A stretch of DNA of 64,000 bases. It comes from Ornatilinea apprima (GTDB lineage: Bacteria > Chloroflexota > Anaerolineae > Anaerolineales > Anaerolineaceae). Under the pieces are notes generated by a model that saw only the letters and a program-made list of their open reading frames with translations, was not told the DNA's origin and made no database searches. The stretch lies in the NCBI RefSeq assembly GCF_001306115.1, contig NZ_LGCL01000025.1, forward strand, positions 79,789-143,788. Direction: 5' to 3'. Below are positions 32,004 through 42,452 of this stretch, in pieces (position 1 is the stretch's first letter; each line of letters opens with the position of its first letter). Both the position numbers and the translations under genes were made by a program.

Positions 32004-33314
32004 ATGAAGAACGAAAAACTCCTCCTGGAAGTCAAGAATGTAAGCCAGATTTATGGATCTGGCACGCGCAAATTCACCGCGATCGAAAATATCAACCTGA
32101 CCCTGCAGGAAGGTGTGTTTGTATCCTTGTTGGGTCCTTCTGGTTGTGGAAAAAGTACCCTCTTGAGAATCATTACCGGCCTGCAAAAGCCTACTGAGGG
32201 GCAGGTGCTTTACCGTGGAATGCAGCTGCAAGGAGTCAATCCTCACGCATCGATTGTCTTCCAAACCTTTGCCCTGTTTCCCTGGTTAAATGTTCAGGAA
32301 AACGTGGAGCTGGCCTTGAAAGTGAAAGGAATTCCTTCCGAGCAGCGCACGAAGCATTCAGTGGAGTTGCTGGACAGGGTCGGTCTGGACGGTTTTGAAA
32401 ACGCCTTCCCGCGCGAACTTTCCGGCGGCATGCGGCAGAAAGTGGGTTTTGCCCGCGCCATGGCAGTGGAACCGGAACTGCTCTGTCTGGATGAACCCTT
32501 CTCCGCGCTGGATGTTCTCAGCGCCGAGACCCTGCGCGGCGAACTGTTGGAGCTTTGGTTAAGCGGCAGCATTCCCACCCTCGCTATTCTGATGGTCAGC
32601 CACAATATTGAAGAAGCGGTGTTGATGTCGGACCGCATTGTCGTCATGGACAAGAATCCAGGCAGAATCATTGCCGATATAAAGATTGACCTTGCTCACC
32701 CGCGCGCGCGCAAATCGCCGGAATTTCAACACATTGTCGACCAGGTTTACGCGTTGCTGGCCGGGCAAACCCAGCCCGACGCGTTGGAACTGGGCAGCGC
32801 GCCTGGTGAGCCAGGCCCAACCCGGCGCCTGCCGCAAATGGCCATCAGCGATCTTTCTGGTTTCTTGGAAATGCTGAATGACATTCCCGAACAAAAGACC
32901 GATCTTTTCCGCCTGGCGGAAGGCTCGAACATGGACTCAGACTATATCCTGCGCCTGGCAGACGCGGCAGAGCTTTTAGGTTTTGCGAAAGTAACCAAAG
33001 GCGATGTGGAACTCACCCCGCTGGGTGAAACCTTTGCCGAAGCGCGAATTTTGGCCCGCAAAGAGATTTTTGCCACCCGCATTCGCCGCATTCCATTCTT
33101 CCAATGGCTGCTCACCATGCTGCGAGCGTCAGACCGCCAGCGCATCAAATGGGATGTGGTTCAGGCCGCCCTGGAATTGGAGTTCCCGCCAGATGAAGCC
33201 GAGCGGCAGTTGGACATTGCCGTTGATTGGGGACGCTACGCCGAAATTCTCGCTTATGATGATGGTGATGGGGTGATCTTCCTGGAGTCTGCGACAGCCA
33301 CCGTTGCCAATTGA
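32004..33314 (+). CDS. ABC ATPase with C-terminal AAA-associated domain
   Basis: 436 residues. The ATPase domain (about 5-245) has GPSGCGKST, the signature LSGGMRQKVGFARAM and LLCLDEPFSALD, closest to nitrate/sulfonate/taurine-type transport ATPases. After residue 280 comes a winged-helix-like AAA-associated C-terminal domain (about 285-430, LPQMAISDLSGFLEMLNDIP, then MDSDYILRLADAAELLGFAK), which in this family probably regulates activity. It drives the duplicated permease, with which it forms a two-gene operon ended by a strong terminator. Confidence 0.9.
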   Translation: MKNEKLLLEVKNVSQIYGSGTRKFTAIENINLTLQEGVFVSLLGPSGCGKSTLLRIITGLQKPTEGQVLYRGMQLQGVNPHASIVFQTFALFPWLNVQENVELALKVKGIPSEQRTKHSVELLDRVGLDGFENAFPRELSGGMRQKVGFARAMAVEPELLCLDEPFSALDVLSAETLRGELLELWLSGSIPTLAILMVSHNIEEAVLMSDRIVVMDKNPGRIIADIKIDLAHPRARKSPEFQHIVDQVYALLAGQTQPDALELGSAPGEPGPTRRLPQMAISDLSGFLEMLNDIPEQKTDLFRLAEGSNMDSDYILRLADAAELLGFAKVTKGDVELTPLGETFAEARILARKEIFATRIRRIPFFQWLLTMLRASDRQRIKWDVVQAALELEFPPDEAERQLDIAVDWGRYAEILAYDDGDGVIFLESATATVAN

Positions 33315-33326
33315 TCCCAGAATAAC

Positions 33327-33370
33327 AAAGGCCGGAACCTTCTTCACAGCAGGGCTCCGGCCTTTCTTTT

Positions 33371-33372
<2 letters not shown>
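33327..33372. terminator. Intrinsic terminator after the ABC operon
   Basis: AAAGGCCGGA (33327-33336) and TCCGGCCTTT (33356-33365), loop 19, then CTTTTTT on the plus strand. It ends the two-gene ABC operon and abuts the end of potA on the minus strand. Confidence 0.85.
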
Positions 33373-34485
<1,113 letters not shown>

Positions 34486-34489
<4 letters not shown>

Positions 34490-35301
34490 GTGATTTCAAT
34501 CCCCTTTCTGCGTTTTGGCTGGTCGAGGTGCCGGAGCCATTCTTGCAATAAAACGATCACTAACGTGACCAGAATGATCACCGCTGCCAGGGTAATCACC
34601 AGCGGCACGCGGGTTGGAAAACGGAGTTGTGAATACAAATAAATCGGCAGGGTATTGTCCGTACCGGTCAGGAAAAAGGTCAGCGCGAACTCATCAAAAC
34701 TGGTGGTCAGCGAAGACAAAAACGATGCCAGCAAAGCGGGCATGCAGATCGGCAGGGTTACCCGCCACAGTGTCTGCCAGTAATTCGCGCCCAGGTCCAT
34801 GGCGGCTTCTTCAATCCGCTTATCAAAGCCAGCCAGGCGCGCCGCCACAATCAACAGCACATAGGGAATGTTGATCACAACATGCCCAATGCCCACCGTC
34901 CACAGGCTTAACTCAATCCCCAAAAAGCGGAAGAGCAGCAGCATGGCCACGCCCAGCACCACATAGGGCACCACCAGCGGCAGCGAGGCCACGGTGAGGA
35001 AGAAATCTTTGCCAATGAAGTGAAAGCGCGTTACGCCAATCGCCGCGAAGGTGCCGATGGCGGTAGCCACCAGCGAGGAGAGAATGCCTACCACCAGGCT
35101 GTTATACAAAGCGCGCAGCAGCTCGGTGTCTTCCCACAACTGCTGGTACCATTTGAGGGTAAAGCCCTTCAACGGGAAAGCGAGCAAAGTCGAATCGTTG
35201 AAAGAAAACACAATCAACAGCACAATGGGAATGTAGAGCAGCAGAGTGATCACCAGGTAATAACCCCAGCCAATGGAGAATGCCAGTTTTCTTTGGTTCA
35301 T
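34486..35301 (-). CDS. potC: Polyamine ABC permease PotC
   Basis: 271 residues, six membrane segments, with the permease coupling motif EEAAMDLGANYWQTLWRVTLP near residue 175. It belongs to the PotC/YdcV branch (ends in the basic RHLDQPKRRKG). With PotB it forms the channel for PotD-delivered spermidine or putrescine. It starts three bases after the potB stop and overlaps potA. Confidence 0.92.
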
Positions 35302-35304
35302 CGG

Positions 35305-36156
35305 CTAGCCCTCCAGCAATTCCGACAGTTTGATGAAGCGCGTCAGGATCATCAGGAAAACGATCACCAGCAGGGTCATCACCATGCTCATCACCGAACC
35401 CATCGGCCAGTTGAGGGCGCGCACAAATTGGTCCTGGATCAAATTACCGTACATAATCCCTTGCGGACCGCCCATCAGGGCTGGCGTTACCCACTCACCC
35501 AGGGTGGGAATGAACACAAAGAAAAAGCTGGCCCACACCCCCGGCAGGCTGAGCGGCAGCGTTACGCGCAGAAAGGCCTTCCAGGGCGGGCTGCCCAGGT
35601 CTGAGGCCGCTTCGAGCAGGGGCTTGCCAATCCGCTCCAGCGCCGAGAAGATCGGCAGCGCCGCGAATGGAATCCAGGTATATACCAGCGTGATCATCAC
35701 CGCCGAGCGGCTGTACATCAGCAGCGGCACGCTCTCTTGCACCAGGCCAAGGCCCATCAGCAAGCTGTTCAACAGCCCGCTGGAGCCCAAAATCAGCTTA
35801 ATCGCCAGAATGCGCAGCAGATAACTGATCCACGAAGGAATGATGATGATCGTTAGCAGGCTGGTGCGCCACGACCCGGCTTGAAACGCCAGAAAATAGG
35901 CAATTGGGTAGGCCATCAGCACCGAGAGCAGTGCCGTGTAAAAGGCGATCACGGTTGAGCGCCACAGCAAATTCAAGAAAGAGGGGGTATTAAAAAACTT
36001 GACGTATGTATCCAACGAAAAGCTTTGGCCGATCAGGTCAAACGACCCGCTGCCAAAGCTGTAAACGGCCATAATCGCTAATGGAATCAGGAAGAATGCA
36101 ATCAGCCACAGGCCCGAAGGCGACATGAGAACCAGGGTGTGTCCGTTTTTTTTCAT
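35305..36156 (-). CDS. potB: Polyamine ABC permease PotB
   Basis: 283 residues, six membrane segments. The coupling motif is LLEAASDLGSPPWKAFLRVTL, followed by GVWASFFFVFIPTLGEWVTPALMGGP, a stretch characteristic of PotB. It pairs with PotC. It is separated from potD by 223 bases that hold a hairpin near the potD stop, so it may be expressed at a lower level than the binding protein. Confidence 0.92.
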   Translation of the reverse strand: MKKNGHTLVLMSPSGLWLIAFFLIPLAIMAVYSFGSGSFDLIGQSFSLDTYVKFFNTPSFLNLLWRSTVIAFYTALLSVLMAYPIAYFLAFQAGSWRTSLLTIIIIPSWISYLLRILAIKLILGSSGLLNSLLMGLGLVQESVPLLMYSRSAVMITLVYTWIPFAALPIFSALERIGKPLLEAASDLGSPPWKAFLRVTLPLSLPGVWASFFFVFIPTLGEWVTPALMGGPQGIMYGNLIQDQFVRALNWPMGSVMSMVMTLLVIVFLMILTRFIKLSELLEG

Positions 36157-36373
36157 CAGCCGAACACCCCTTTCTGAGAAATCATGTTTTTTGAATCGGT
36201 CTCAATAAAGCCTTCAGACAGATTGCATACGCAAACATACATCGCCTTCCTTGATAATTTTGGATTCGATTCGCTGCGCCAGCTTTCGCCTGCGCGGGTG
36301 CGAGTTTCTGTTCGCCAGAAGGGTGAAATAAAATGGATTCTTTTCATTTCCAAACCCGGATGTGCTCAGCAGA

Positions 36374-36391
36374 GCGCCCCTATGGGGCCGC
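36374..36391 (-). other. Hairpin at the potD stop codon
   Basis: GCGCCCC (36374-36380) and GGGGCCGC (36384-36391) form a GC hairpin that includes the stop codon; no T run follows on the minus strand. In solute-binding-protein operons such a structure commonly protects the upstream message and lowers permease expression. The rest of 36157-36373 shows no gene. Confidence 0.45.
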
Positions 36392-37450
36392 TTTAATTTC
36401 GACCCACAGGTCGGTGTAGACCTGGCGCATCTCATCGGTGATGGGCGCCTGAAGAATGGCCCGCTCAATGATCGAGGGGTCATCCAGCTCCAGCAGTTGC
36501 ACCAGTTCCTGGTCCATCAACGGCACCGAATCGGCGTTCCCCGGCCCATAGGCAAAATCGGTGGCCATTTGTGCGTTGGCAGCCGGTTCCATCAGCGCGT
36601 TGAGATAATCGTAGGCCAGGTCAACATTTTCAATATCGCTGGAGATGCCGTACCCGCACACCCAGGCAATCCGCCCCTCTTTGGGGGTTACATACTCCAC
36701 CGGCACGCCCTCGGCCAGCATGGCCGTGTAGGCGTCATTCCAGGCATTGCCTGCCACCCAAATGTCGCCGCCGGCAACCAGCGTGTTCAGTTCGGTGTAA
36801 TCGGCCCAATAGTGCATAATGTTGGGCTTCAGCTCCAGCAGCTTCTGGCGAATGATTTCCACCGTTTCCGGCGAAACATCCCACGGATCCAGCCCTAAAG
36901 ACAGCGCCGTGATCATGTACATATTTTCGCCGGCGTCAATCACCGAGAGGTGCCCGGCATATTCAGGGTTCCACAGATCCGCCCACGAAGTGGGGATGGT
37001 CTTCACTTTGTCTGAGCGCACTAAAATCGACTCATACCCCCAGTCCCAGGGGATGAAGTATTGTTTTCCGTCGAACTCGCCTTGTTTGGCCAGGTTGGGG
37101 TAAATACCGCTCCAGTACTTCAAGCGGGATGTGTCAATAGGCTGTACCAGTCCGTGCTGGACGTACAATGCCCAATAATTGGTGCAGGGATGCACCAGAT
37201 CGGATTTAAAACCCGATTTCGATTTTGCGAAGCCTTCCGCGTCATCCGCGAAAAAGGTGAACTTCACCTCCACATCGGGATGCTGCTGAACAAATTCCGC
37301 CCGGTATTCAGGGACTTCATAACCGGCCCAATCCAGAACCGTTAGCTCTTTCGCTGCAGAGCCGCCACCCTTGCCGCCGCACGCGGTCAAACCCAGCGAC
37401 AACACCAACACTACCGAGATCCAAACCAGAAATTGACGTGTGCGTTTCAT
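36380..37450 (-). CDS. potD: Polyamine-binding lipoprotein PotD
   Basis: 356 residues from ATG at 37448-37450 (AAGGA upstream; the longer frame would use TTG). The signal peptide ends in the lipobox LTACG. Then comes a type II periplasmic-binding fold with the PotD/PotF pattern: LTVLDWAGYEVPEYRAEF, PWDWGYESILVRSDKV, LWNPEYAGHLSVIDAGENMY and YDYLNALMEPAANAQMA. The conserved Trp and acidic residues that cradle polyamines are present (WAGYE, WDWGYE, TELNTL). In a cell with a single membrane it would be the membrane-bound catcher for PotBCA. Confidence 0.9.
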   Translation of the reverse strand: MKRTRQFLVWISVVLVLSLGLTACGGKGGGSAAKELTVLDWAGYEVPEYRAEFVQQHPDVEVKFTFFADDAEGFAKSKSGFKSDLVHPCTNYWALYVQHGLVQPIDTSRLKYWSGIYPNLAKQGEFDGKQYFIPWDWGYESILVRSDKVKTIPTSWADLWNPEYAGHLSVIDAGENMYMITALSLGLDPWDVSPETVEIIRQKLLELKPNIMHYWADYTELNTLVAGGDIWVAGNAWNDAYTAMLAEGVPVEYVTPKEGRIAWVCGYGISSDIENVDLAYDYLNALMEPAANAQMATDFAYGPGNADSVPLMDQELVQLLELDDPSIIERAILQAPITDEMRQVYTDLWVEIKAAP

Positions 37451-37863
37451 CTTATCCTTCTTCTTCAATATTAACTCAAGACTTCAAGATAAAAGCAGAG
37501 GCTGCTTTCACCTTGAAGTTTCTGTGGCGCGCCACCCGTATGGAGCTGATTACTGTTCTTCTCAGCTAAAACACCCGACTGGTGATCACCACGCACAAGG
37601 GTCGGAATCAACTTGCGGCACGTATTATAATCGAAATTCAGATTTTTTACGCAATTCCTTCGCCGATATTCCCTCAGCCTTACCTGCAGTTTCCATTTTT
37701 AATGCAATTTAATAAAAGTGTATCTGCATTGCGCTCAAATTACAAGATAAGCCCGGTCAGGTCCGGCGCTTTCGATTTACGCTCCCGCTAGTATAATCAT
37801 GTACATTGTTGCTGTGGGGCAATTCTGCTCCATAAATCCACCCAACAATCAACAAATTCGGGC
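37451..37863. other. Intergenic region between potD and the Lrp-type gene
   Basis: AT-rich and non-coding; short frames here lack ribosome sites. It should hold the potD promoter on the minus strand. Visible structure: AGCTGA...TCAGCT (an inverted repeat near 37545-37568) and a perfect 12-base palindrome TGGTGATCACCA at 37580-37591, a possible operator about 130 bases upstream of potD. No RNA gene is recognisable. Confidence 0.45.
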
Positions 37864-37926
37864 TTGAAATATTCCGATAGTTTCTTATAATATACTATAT
37901 CGGAATTATTCAATTCCGAATCGGAA
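37864..37926 (+). promoter_or_regulatory. Promoter and operator cluster of the Lrp/AsnC-type gene
   Basis: TTGAAA (37864-37869) and TATAAT (37886-37891) are 16 bases apart. Three copies of one motif surround them: ATTCCGATA (37871-37879), its inverse TATCGGAAT (37898-37906), and the palindrome TTCCGAATCGGAA (37914-37926). The first lies inside the promoter spacer and the others at or after the start site, so binding would block transcription. This strongly suggests autorepression by the Lrp-type protein. Confidence 0.7.
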
Positions 37927-37933
37927 CAAAGTA

Positions 37934-38440
37934 ATGACCAAACAATCCTCTTTCCTCCCATTCGATGAGCTGGACTACGCGATTCTGCAGCAGCTCAACA
38001 AGAACGCCCGCGCTTCGGCAGTGGATATTGCCCGCGTGGTGAACGCCAACGAACGCACGGTGCGCAAACGCATCGACCGCATGGTTGAGCTGGGCGCGGT
38101 GCGGCTGACCGCCATTGTCGATCCGCACTTCTTTGGCTACGGCATCTCCGTTGACATTTTTCTGGAAATCGACGCTGACCAGGAAGCCAGCATTCTCGGC
38201 CACCTGCAGTCGATCCCCTCCATTACCTACCTGGCGTACGGGCACGGCACCACCGATATCTCCATTGAGGGCCGCTTCAAAGACAGTGAAGAAATGCGCC
38301 ACTTTTTACGCCATGTGCTGCCCGGCATTCCCGGCGTCAGCGTCAAAGGCTACGCGCTCGTTCCCGGCATTTTGCGCAATATTGATGAATGGATGCCGCC
38401 GCCCGAAGATTTTGGCATAACCACGAAGGATTCTGATTGA
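37934..38440 (+). CDS. Lrp/AsnC-family transcriptional regulator
   Basis: 168 residues. The N-terminal winged helix (about 10-60) reads LDYAILQQLNKNARASAVDI then ARVVNANERTVRKRIDRMVE. The C-terminal RAM (ligand-binding) domain (about 70-150) includes VDIFLEIDADQEASILGHL and YLAYGHGTTDISIEG. Such regulators sense amino acids or related compounds; here agmatine, putrescine or ornithine is likely from the neighbours. It stands between the pot genes and the agmatine genes. A cluster of TTCCGA repeats covers its promoter, and an intrinsic terminator overlaps its last codons. Confidence 0.92.
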   Translation: MTKQSSFLPFDELDYAILQQLNKNARASAVDIARVVNANERTVRKRIDRMVELGAVRLTAIVDPHFFGYGISVDIFLEIDADQEASILGHLQSIPSITYLAYGHGTTDISIEGRFKDSEEMRHFLRHVLPGIPGVSVKGYALVPGILRNIDEWMPPPEDFGITTKDSD

Positions 38441-38456
38441 TCCTTCGTGTTTTTTT
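38422..38456 (+). terminator. Intrinsic terminator overlapping the end of the Lrp-type gene
   Basis: CACGAAGGAT (38422-38431) and ATCCTTCGTG (38440-38449), loop 8, then seven T. The stop codon lies in the loop/stem. Only 33 bases separate the T run from the next ATG, leaving little room for a new promoter. Confidence 0.88.
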
Positions 38457-38489
38457 GCAACCATCTTATTTTTCTGGAGGTCATGCGAA

Positions 38490-39506
38490 ATGACGCTGAA
38501 ACACTTTATTCATACCTACGATTTCTCCAAAGAAGAGCTGCTCGATATGATCGAGACCACCCGGCTGATCAAAGAAGCCGACCGGCAGGGCTGCACCCCC
38601 CATTTATTGGAAGGCGCCACCCTGGCGATGATCTTTGAAGAACCGTCCACCCGCACCCGCATCTCGTTTGAAGTAGCCATGACTGAATTGGGCGGCCATG
38701 CGCTCTACCTCAAACCCGGCGAAATTCACCTGGGCGCGCGCGAGTCGTTAGGCGATACGGCAAAAGTGATTTCACGCATGACCGACGTGGTCATGATCCG
38801 CGCTCTCAAACATGAGACGGTAACCGGCTTCGCCAAAGACGCCACTGTGCCGGTGCTGAACGGCCTCACCGACTACAACCACCCCACCCAGGTGATCTGC
38901 GACGTCTTTACCATGATGGAGCACATGCCCGCCGGCAAAAAACTGGAAGACCTCAATGTTACCTTCATCGGCGACGCCACCAACGTGTGCAGCTCGCTGA
39001 TGTTCATCACCACCCGCCTGGGCATGCACTTCACCCACGGCGCGCCCAAAAAATACCAGGCCCCCGAAGCCTGGCAGAAGATTGCCGAAGAGAACTGCAA
39101 GCTGTCTGGCGGCAGCTTCCGCATCACCGACAACCCCGTGGAAGCAGTGAAGGACGCTGATTTCATCTACACCGACCTTTGGTGGTGGGTTGGCCAGGAA
39201 GACGAAATTCCCGAGCGCCGCGCGGCCTTCATGCCCGATTACCAGGTCAACATGGACCTGTTGAAGAAAGCCCCCGCCACAGCCAAAGTGATGCACTGTT
39301 TGCCTGCCTCGCGCGGTGTGGAAGCTACCGATGAAGTGCTGGACTCCCCGCAGTCGATCATCTTTGACCAGGCCGAAAACCGCCTACACGCTGAAAAAGG
39401 CCTGCTGGTGTACTTCGTTTACCCGCGTCTGAAACGACCTTCCGAAGCGCTGAAAGCCTTCCATCAAGGCCGCATTGAAGACTTCCTCGAGAAGAAGCTG
39501 TTTTAA
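38490..39506 (+). CDS. Putrescine (or ornithine) carbamoyltransferase
   Basis: 338 residues. The carbamoyl-phosphate motif is STRTR (53-57), followed by the HPTQ block in DYNHPTQVICDVF and the HCLPASRG block near 270. The stretch YTDLWWWVGQEDEIPER and the RG after HCLPA resemble putrescine rather than ornithine enzymes, and the agmatine deiminase and antiporter downstream support that. It would split carbamoylputrescine into putrescine and carbamoyl phosphate. GGAGG lies nine bases before the ATG. Carbamate kinase, the usual next enzyme, is missing from the window. Confidence 0.8.
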   Translation: MTLKHFIHTYDFSKEELLDMIETTRLIKEADRQGCTPHLLEGATLAMIFEEPSTRTRISFEVAMTELGGHALYLKPGEIHLGARESLGDTAKVISRMTDVVMIRALKHETVTGFAKDATVPVLNGLTDYNHPTQVICDVFTMMEHMPAGKKLEDLNVTFIGDATNVCSSLMFITTRLGMHFTHGAPKKYQAPEAWQKIAEENCKLSGGSFRITDNPVEAVKDADFIYTDLWWWVGQEDEIPERRAAFMPDYQVNMDLLKKAPATAKVMHCLPASRGVEATDEVLDSPQSIIFDQAENRLHAEKGLLVYFVYPRLKRPSEALKAFHQGRIEDFLEKKLF

Positions 39507-39538
39507 TCCATTCCATATTGAAGAAAAAGGAGAAACGG

Positions 39539-40963
39539 ATGGCGATTCAAGAAGCAGCGGTGCAAGCCCCCGCCAAAAAAGATAAGGGCTTTAAGAAAGT
39601 AATGCGCGGTCTGGATATGACCCTCTTTACCGTATGCGCGATCCTGGTCATGGATACCCTGGCTCCCTCGGCATCTATAGGACCGGCCAGCATCTCATGG
39701 TGGCTGATCACCCTGGTGCTGTTCTTCATTCCCTACGGCCTGATCACCGCCGAACTGGGCACCACCTACCCCGACCAGGGCGGTCTCTATATCTGGGTTA
39801 AAAAGGCCTTCGGGGAAAAATGGGCCGCCCGCACCACCTGGCTCTATTGGATCAACGTGGCGCTGTGGATGCCCTCAGTTTATGTGCTTTTCGCTGGCAT
39901 GTTCGCCCAACTGTTTGCCCCGGAGATGGGCTTGTGGGGGCAAATCGCTATCGGCGTGGTGATGACCTGGATCACCGTGGGTATCGGCATTATGTCGCTG
40001 GAAACCAGCAAATGGGTTCCCAATATCGGCGCCATCTTCAAAGCGCTGATCATGGTGGTCATCGGCGTGGCCGCTTTCATTTTCGCCGGCAAGAACGGCG
40101 TGGCCAACGACCTTTCCTTCTCCAGCATCCTGCCCACCTGGGACGCCGGTCTCTTCTTTCTGCCGGTGATTGTGTACAACTTCATGGGCTTCGAACTAAT
40201 GTCGGGCGCGGGTGATGAAATGGAAAATCCCGGCCGCGACATTCCTAAAGCCATTATCACCGCCGGATTGCTCATCACTGTGTTTTACCTGCTTGGCACA
40301 GTGGGCATGCTCATGGCCGTTCCGGTGGAAGACCTGGGCCTGGTGGAAGGTATCATCGATACCCTGCGCGTGCTGCTGGGTGAATCTCAGGCCGCCAATA
40401 TCGCCGTGACCGTGCTGGGCATCGGCGCGCTCTATTCCTTCCTAGCCAACATGGTTACCTGGACGATGGGCGCCAACCGCACCGCCGCCGAGGCCGCGTC
40501 CGACAACGAGCTGCCGCAAATCTTTGGCAAGCTGCACGCCCAATACAAAACCCCCGTCAGCGCCTTCATCATCACCGGTGTGGTTTCCACGGTTGTCATT
40601 GTGCTGTACGGCTTTATGGCCGGCTCGGCCGAAGACCTGTTCTGGACGCTGTTCGCCTTCAGCTCGATGGTCTTCCTCATGCCCTATCTGGCGCTCTTCC
40701 CCGCCTTCCTCAAACTGCGCAAAACCGACCCCCACGCCGAACGCCCTTACCGCGTTCCCGGCGGGCATACTTTTGCCTCCATCCTGGTGGTGATCTGTGA
40801 AATCTTCATCATCCAGGGTATCGTCTTCTTCATCTGGGTGCCCGGCGAACCGATTGACTGGGCCTTTGCCGCGCCGGTGCTGATTGGCGTGGCCCTCACC
40901 CTCATCGTGGGCGAAGTGCTGCTCAACGTGGCTGCCAAAGAAAAGAAGCTGAACGGACAATAA
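39539..40963 (+). CDS. APC-family amino acid/polyamine antiporter
   Basis: 474 residues from ATG at 39539 (AAGGAG six bases upstream; the longer frame would use TTG). Twelve membrane segments. It carries the APC helix-1 pattern and [20 protein letters not shown] in the middle, where glutamates contact the substrate in this family, and a late [17 protein letters not shown]. Between a carbamoyltransferase and agmatine deiminase it is most likely an agmatine:putrescine exchanger, with glutamate/GABA-type antiporters as the alternative. Part of the operon starting at 38490. Confidence 0.85.
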   Translation: MAIQEAAVQAPAKKDKGFKKVMRGLDMTLFTVCAILVMDTLAPSASIGPASISWWLITLVLFFIPYGLITAELGTTYPDQGGLYIWVKKAFGEKWAARTTWLYWINVALWMPSVYVLFAGMFAQLFAPEMGLWGQIAIGVVMTWITVGIGIMSLETSKWVPNIGAIFKALIMVVIGVAAFIFAGKNGVANDLSFSSILPTWDAGLFFLPVIVYNFMGFELMSGAGDEMENPGRDIPKAIITAGLLITVFYLLGTVGMLMAVPVEDLGLVEGIIDTLRVLLGESQAANIAVTVLGIGALYSFLANMVTWTMGANRTAAEAASDNELPQIFGKLHAQYKTPVSAFIITGVVSTVVIVLYGFMAGSAEDLFWTLFAFSSMVFLMPYLALFPAFLKLRKTDPHAERPYRVPGGHTFASILVVICEIFIIQGIVFFIWVPGEPIDWAFAAPVLIGVALTLIVGEVLLNVAAKEKKLNGQ

Positions 40964-41036
40964 ATCTACTCATCCCCGCGGGCGGGGTGTCTTCCACTTG
41001 GCCTCGCCCGCTCTTTTTCAATCTTGGGAGTTTCCT

Positions 41037-42134
41037 ATGTCGAAATGTATTGAAAGCACCCCCCGCCAGGACGGATTTCGAATGCCTGGCGAGTTTGAAC
41101 CTCACGCCGGCTGCTGGATGCTGTGGCCTGAGCGTCCCGACAACTGGCGCAACGGCGCCAAGCCCGCTCAGCGCGCTTTTGCCGCCGTCGCCAGCGCCAT
41201 TGCCCAATTTGAGCCGGTGACCGTTGGCGTTTCAGCCGGCCAATTCCTCAACGCCCGCCACCTGCTGCCCGCTTCGGTGCGCGTGGTGGAACTATCGGCC
41301 AACGATTCCTGGATGCGCGACTGCGGCCCAACCTTTGTGGTCAACGGCCAGGGTATCGTCCGCGGCGTGGATTGGGATTTCAACGCCTGGGGCGGCCTGG
41401 AAGGCGGCCTCTACTTCCCTTGGGACCTGGACGATCTGGTGCCCCAAAAAGTGTGCGACATCGAGCGCCTCGACCGCTACAAGGCCGCCGGGTTTGTGTT
41501 GGAAGGTGGCTCCATTCACGTGGACGGGGAAGGCACTCTGCTGACAACCGAGGAATGCCTGCTCAACACCAACCGCAATCCGCAGCTCACCCGCGAAGAA
41601 ATTGAAGAGAACCTGCGCGAATACCTTAACATAGAAAAGATCATCTGGCTCAGCCGCGGCGTCTACAACGATGAAACCAACGGGCATGTCGACAACATCG
41701 CCTGCTTCATCCGCCCCGGCGTAGTGGCCCTCACCTGGACCGACGACCAGAATGATCCCCAATACGAGATCTCAGCCGATGCCTACCAGCGCCTTTCCAA
41801 CGCCGTCGATGCCCAAGGCCGCAAGCTGGAAGTGCACAAGATTCACCAGCCCAACCCGATTCTGATCACGGAAGAAGAAAGCCTGGGCGTAGACACGGTG
41901 GACGGCACTCTGCCGCGCAACGCGGGTGACCGCCTGGCTGGATCATATATCAACTTCTACATTGCCAACGGCGGCATTGTAATGCCCGTCTTTGACGATC
42001 CGCACGACCAGCTGGCCATGGACGCCCTCGGCAAGCTCTTCCCCGGACGTAAAGTAGTGGGCGTCAATGCCCGCGAAATTCTGCTGGGCGGTGGCAACAT
42101 CCACTGCATCACCCAGCAGCAGCCCCGCGGATAA
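41037..42134 (+). CDS. aguA: Agmatine deiminase
   Basis: 365 residues from ATG at 41037 (GGGAG upstream). Converts agmatine to N-carbamoylputrescine and ammonia. Family blocks: [20 protein letters not shown] at the start, [34 protein letters not shown] and [13 protein letters not shown], and the catalytic Cys357 in [13 protein letters not shown] near the C-terminus, the position of the nucleophile in known enzymes. It is the last gene of the ptcA-like/antiporter/aguA operon. A small GC hairpin (CCCCGC/GCGGGG near 40976-40989) lies in the gap before it. Confidence 0.94.
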   Translation: MSKCIESTPRQDGFRMPGEFEPHAGCWMLWPERPDNWRNGAKPAQRAFAAVASAIAQFEPVTVGVSAGQFLNARHLLPASVRVVELSANDSWMRDCGPTFVVNGQGIVRGVDWDFNAWGGLEGGLYFPWDLDDLVPQKVCDIERLDRYKAAGFVLEGGSIHVDGEGTLLTTEECLLNTNRNPQLTREEIEENLREYLNIEKIIWLSRGVYNDETNGHVDNIACFIRPGVVALTWTDDQNDPQYEISADAYQRLSNAVDAQGRKLEVHKIHQPNPILITEEESLGVDTVDGTLPRNAGDRLAGSYINFYIANGGIVMPVFDDPHDQLAMDALGKLFPGRKVVGVNAREILLGGGNIHCITQQQPRG

Positions 42135-42156
42135 TGTGAGTCATTGAAATCAATAT

Positions 42157-42312
42157 CGTTGGCTGCGCAGCCTGTATTTGATCAGTCTCTTGTTGTCTGA
42201 TCGTCAACCGGCACGCAGCCAACGGGCCTCATCCATTGTAGAGTGCTGTTGGCTGAGAATCAAAGTCTTCTACGACGCCTGCATCATCTATTCATAAAGG
42301 CGCACAGCCAAC
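42157..42312 (+). repeat. Two tandem stem-loops with the same outer arm
   Basis: Element 1 (42157-42224): outer arms CGTTGGCTGCG and CGCAGCCAACG, inner stem GATCAG (42180-42185)/CTGATC (42197-42202). Element 2 (42248-42312): outer arms GTTGGCTG and CAGCCAAC, inner stem CGCCT (42276-42280)/AGGCG (42298-42302). The pair fills most of the 318-base gap (42135-42452) between agmatine deiminase and the decarboxylase. No protein gene or tRNA is seen here. Could be a structured RNA, an mRNA processing site or a REP-pair-like element. Confidence 0.6.
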
Positions 42313-42452
42313 GCACCAACCACAAGCATAGAAGTTCCGCCGTCCTTGCATGGATACGAACCATTCCACGTATGGGTACATTCGGAGCCAAAAGGATGCT
42401 AAAATCTTCGAGTGTTTTTTATTGGAATAAAAATAATTATTCAGGTAGATGA

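Noticed and set aside
36156..36483. Two small minus-strand frames between potD and potB
   Set aside because: They overlap potD or the gap hairpin, lack ribosome sites and look like neither a known peptide nor a conserved protein.
42157..42224. Possible tRNA in the GTTGGCTGCG stem-loop
   Set aside because: There is no T-loop consensus, no anticodon arm of the right size and no 7-base acceptor geometry.
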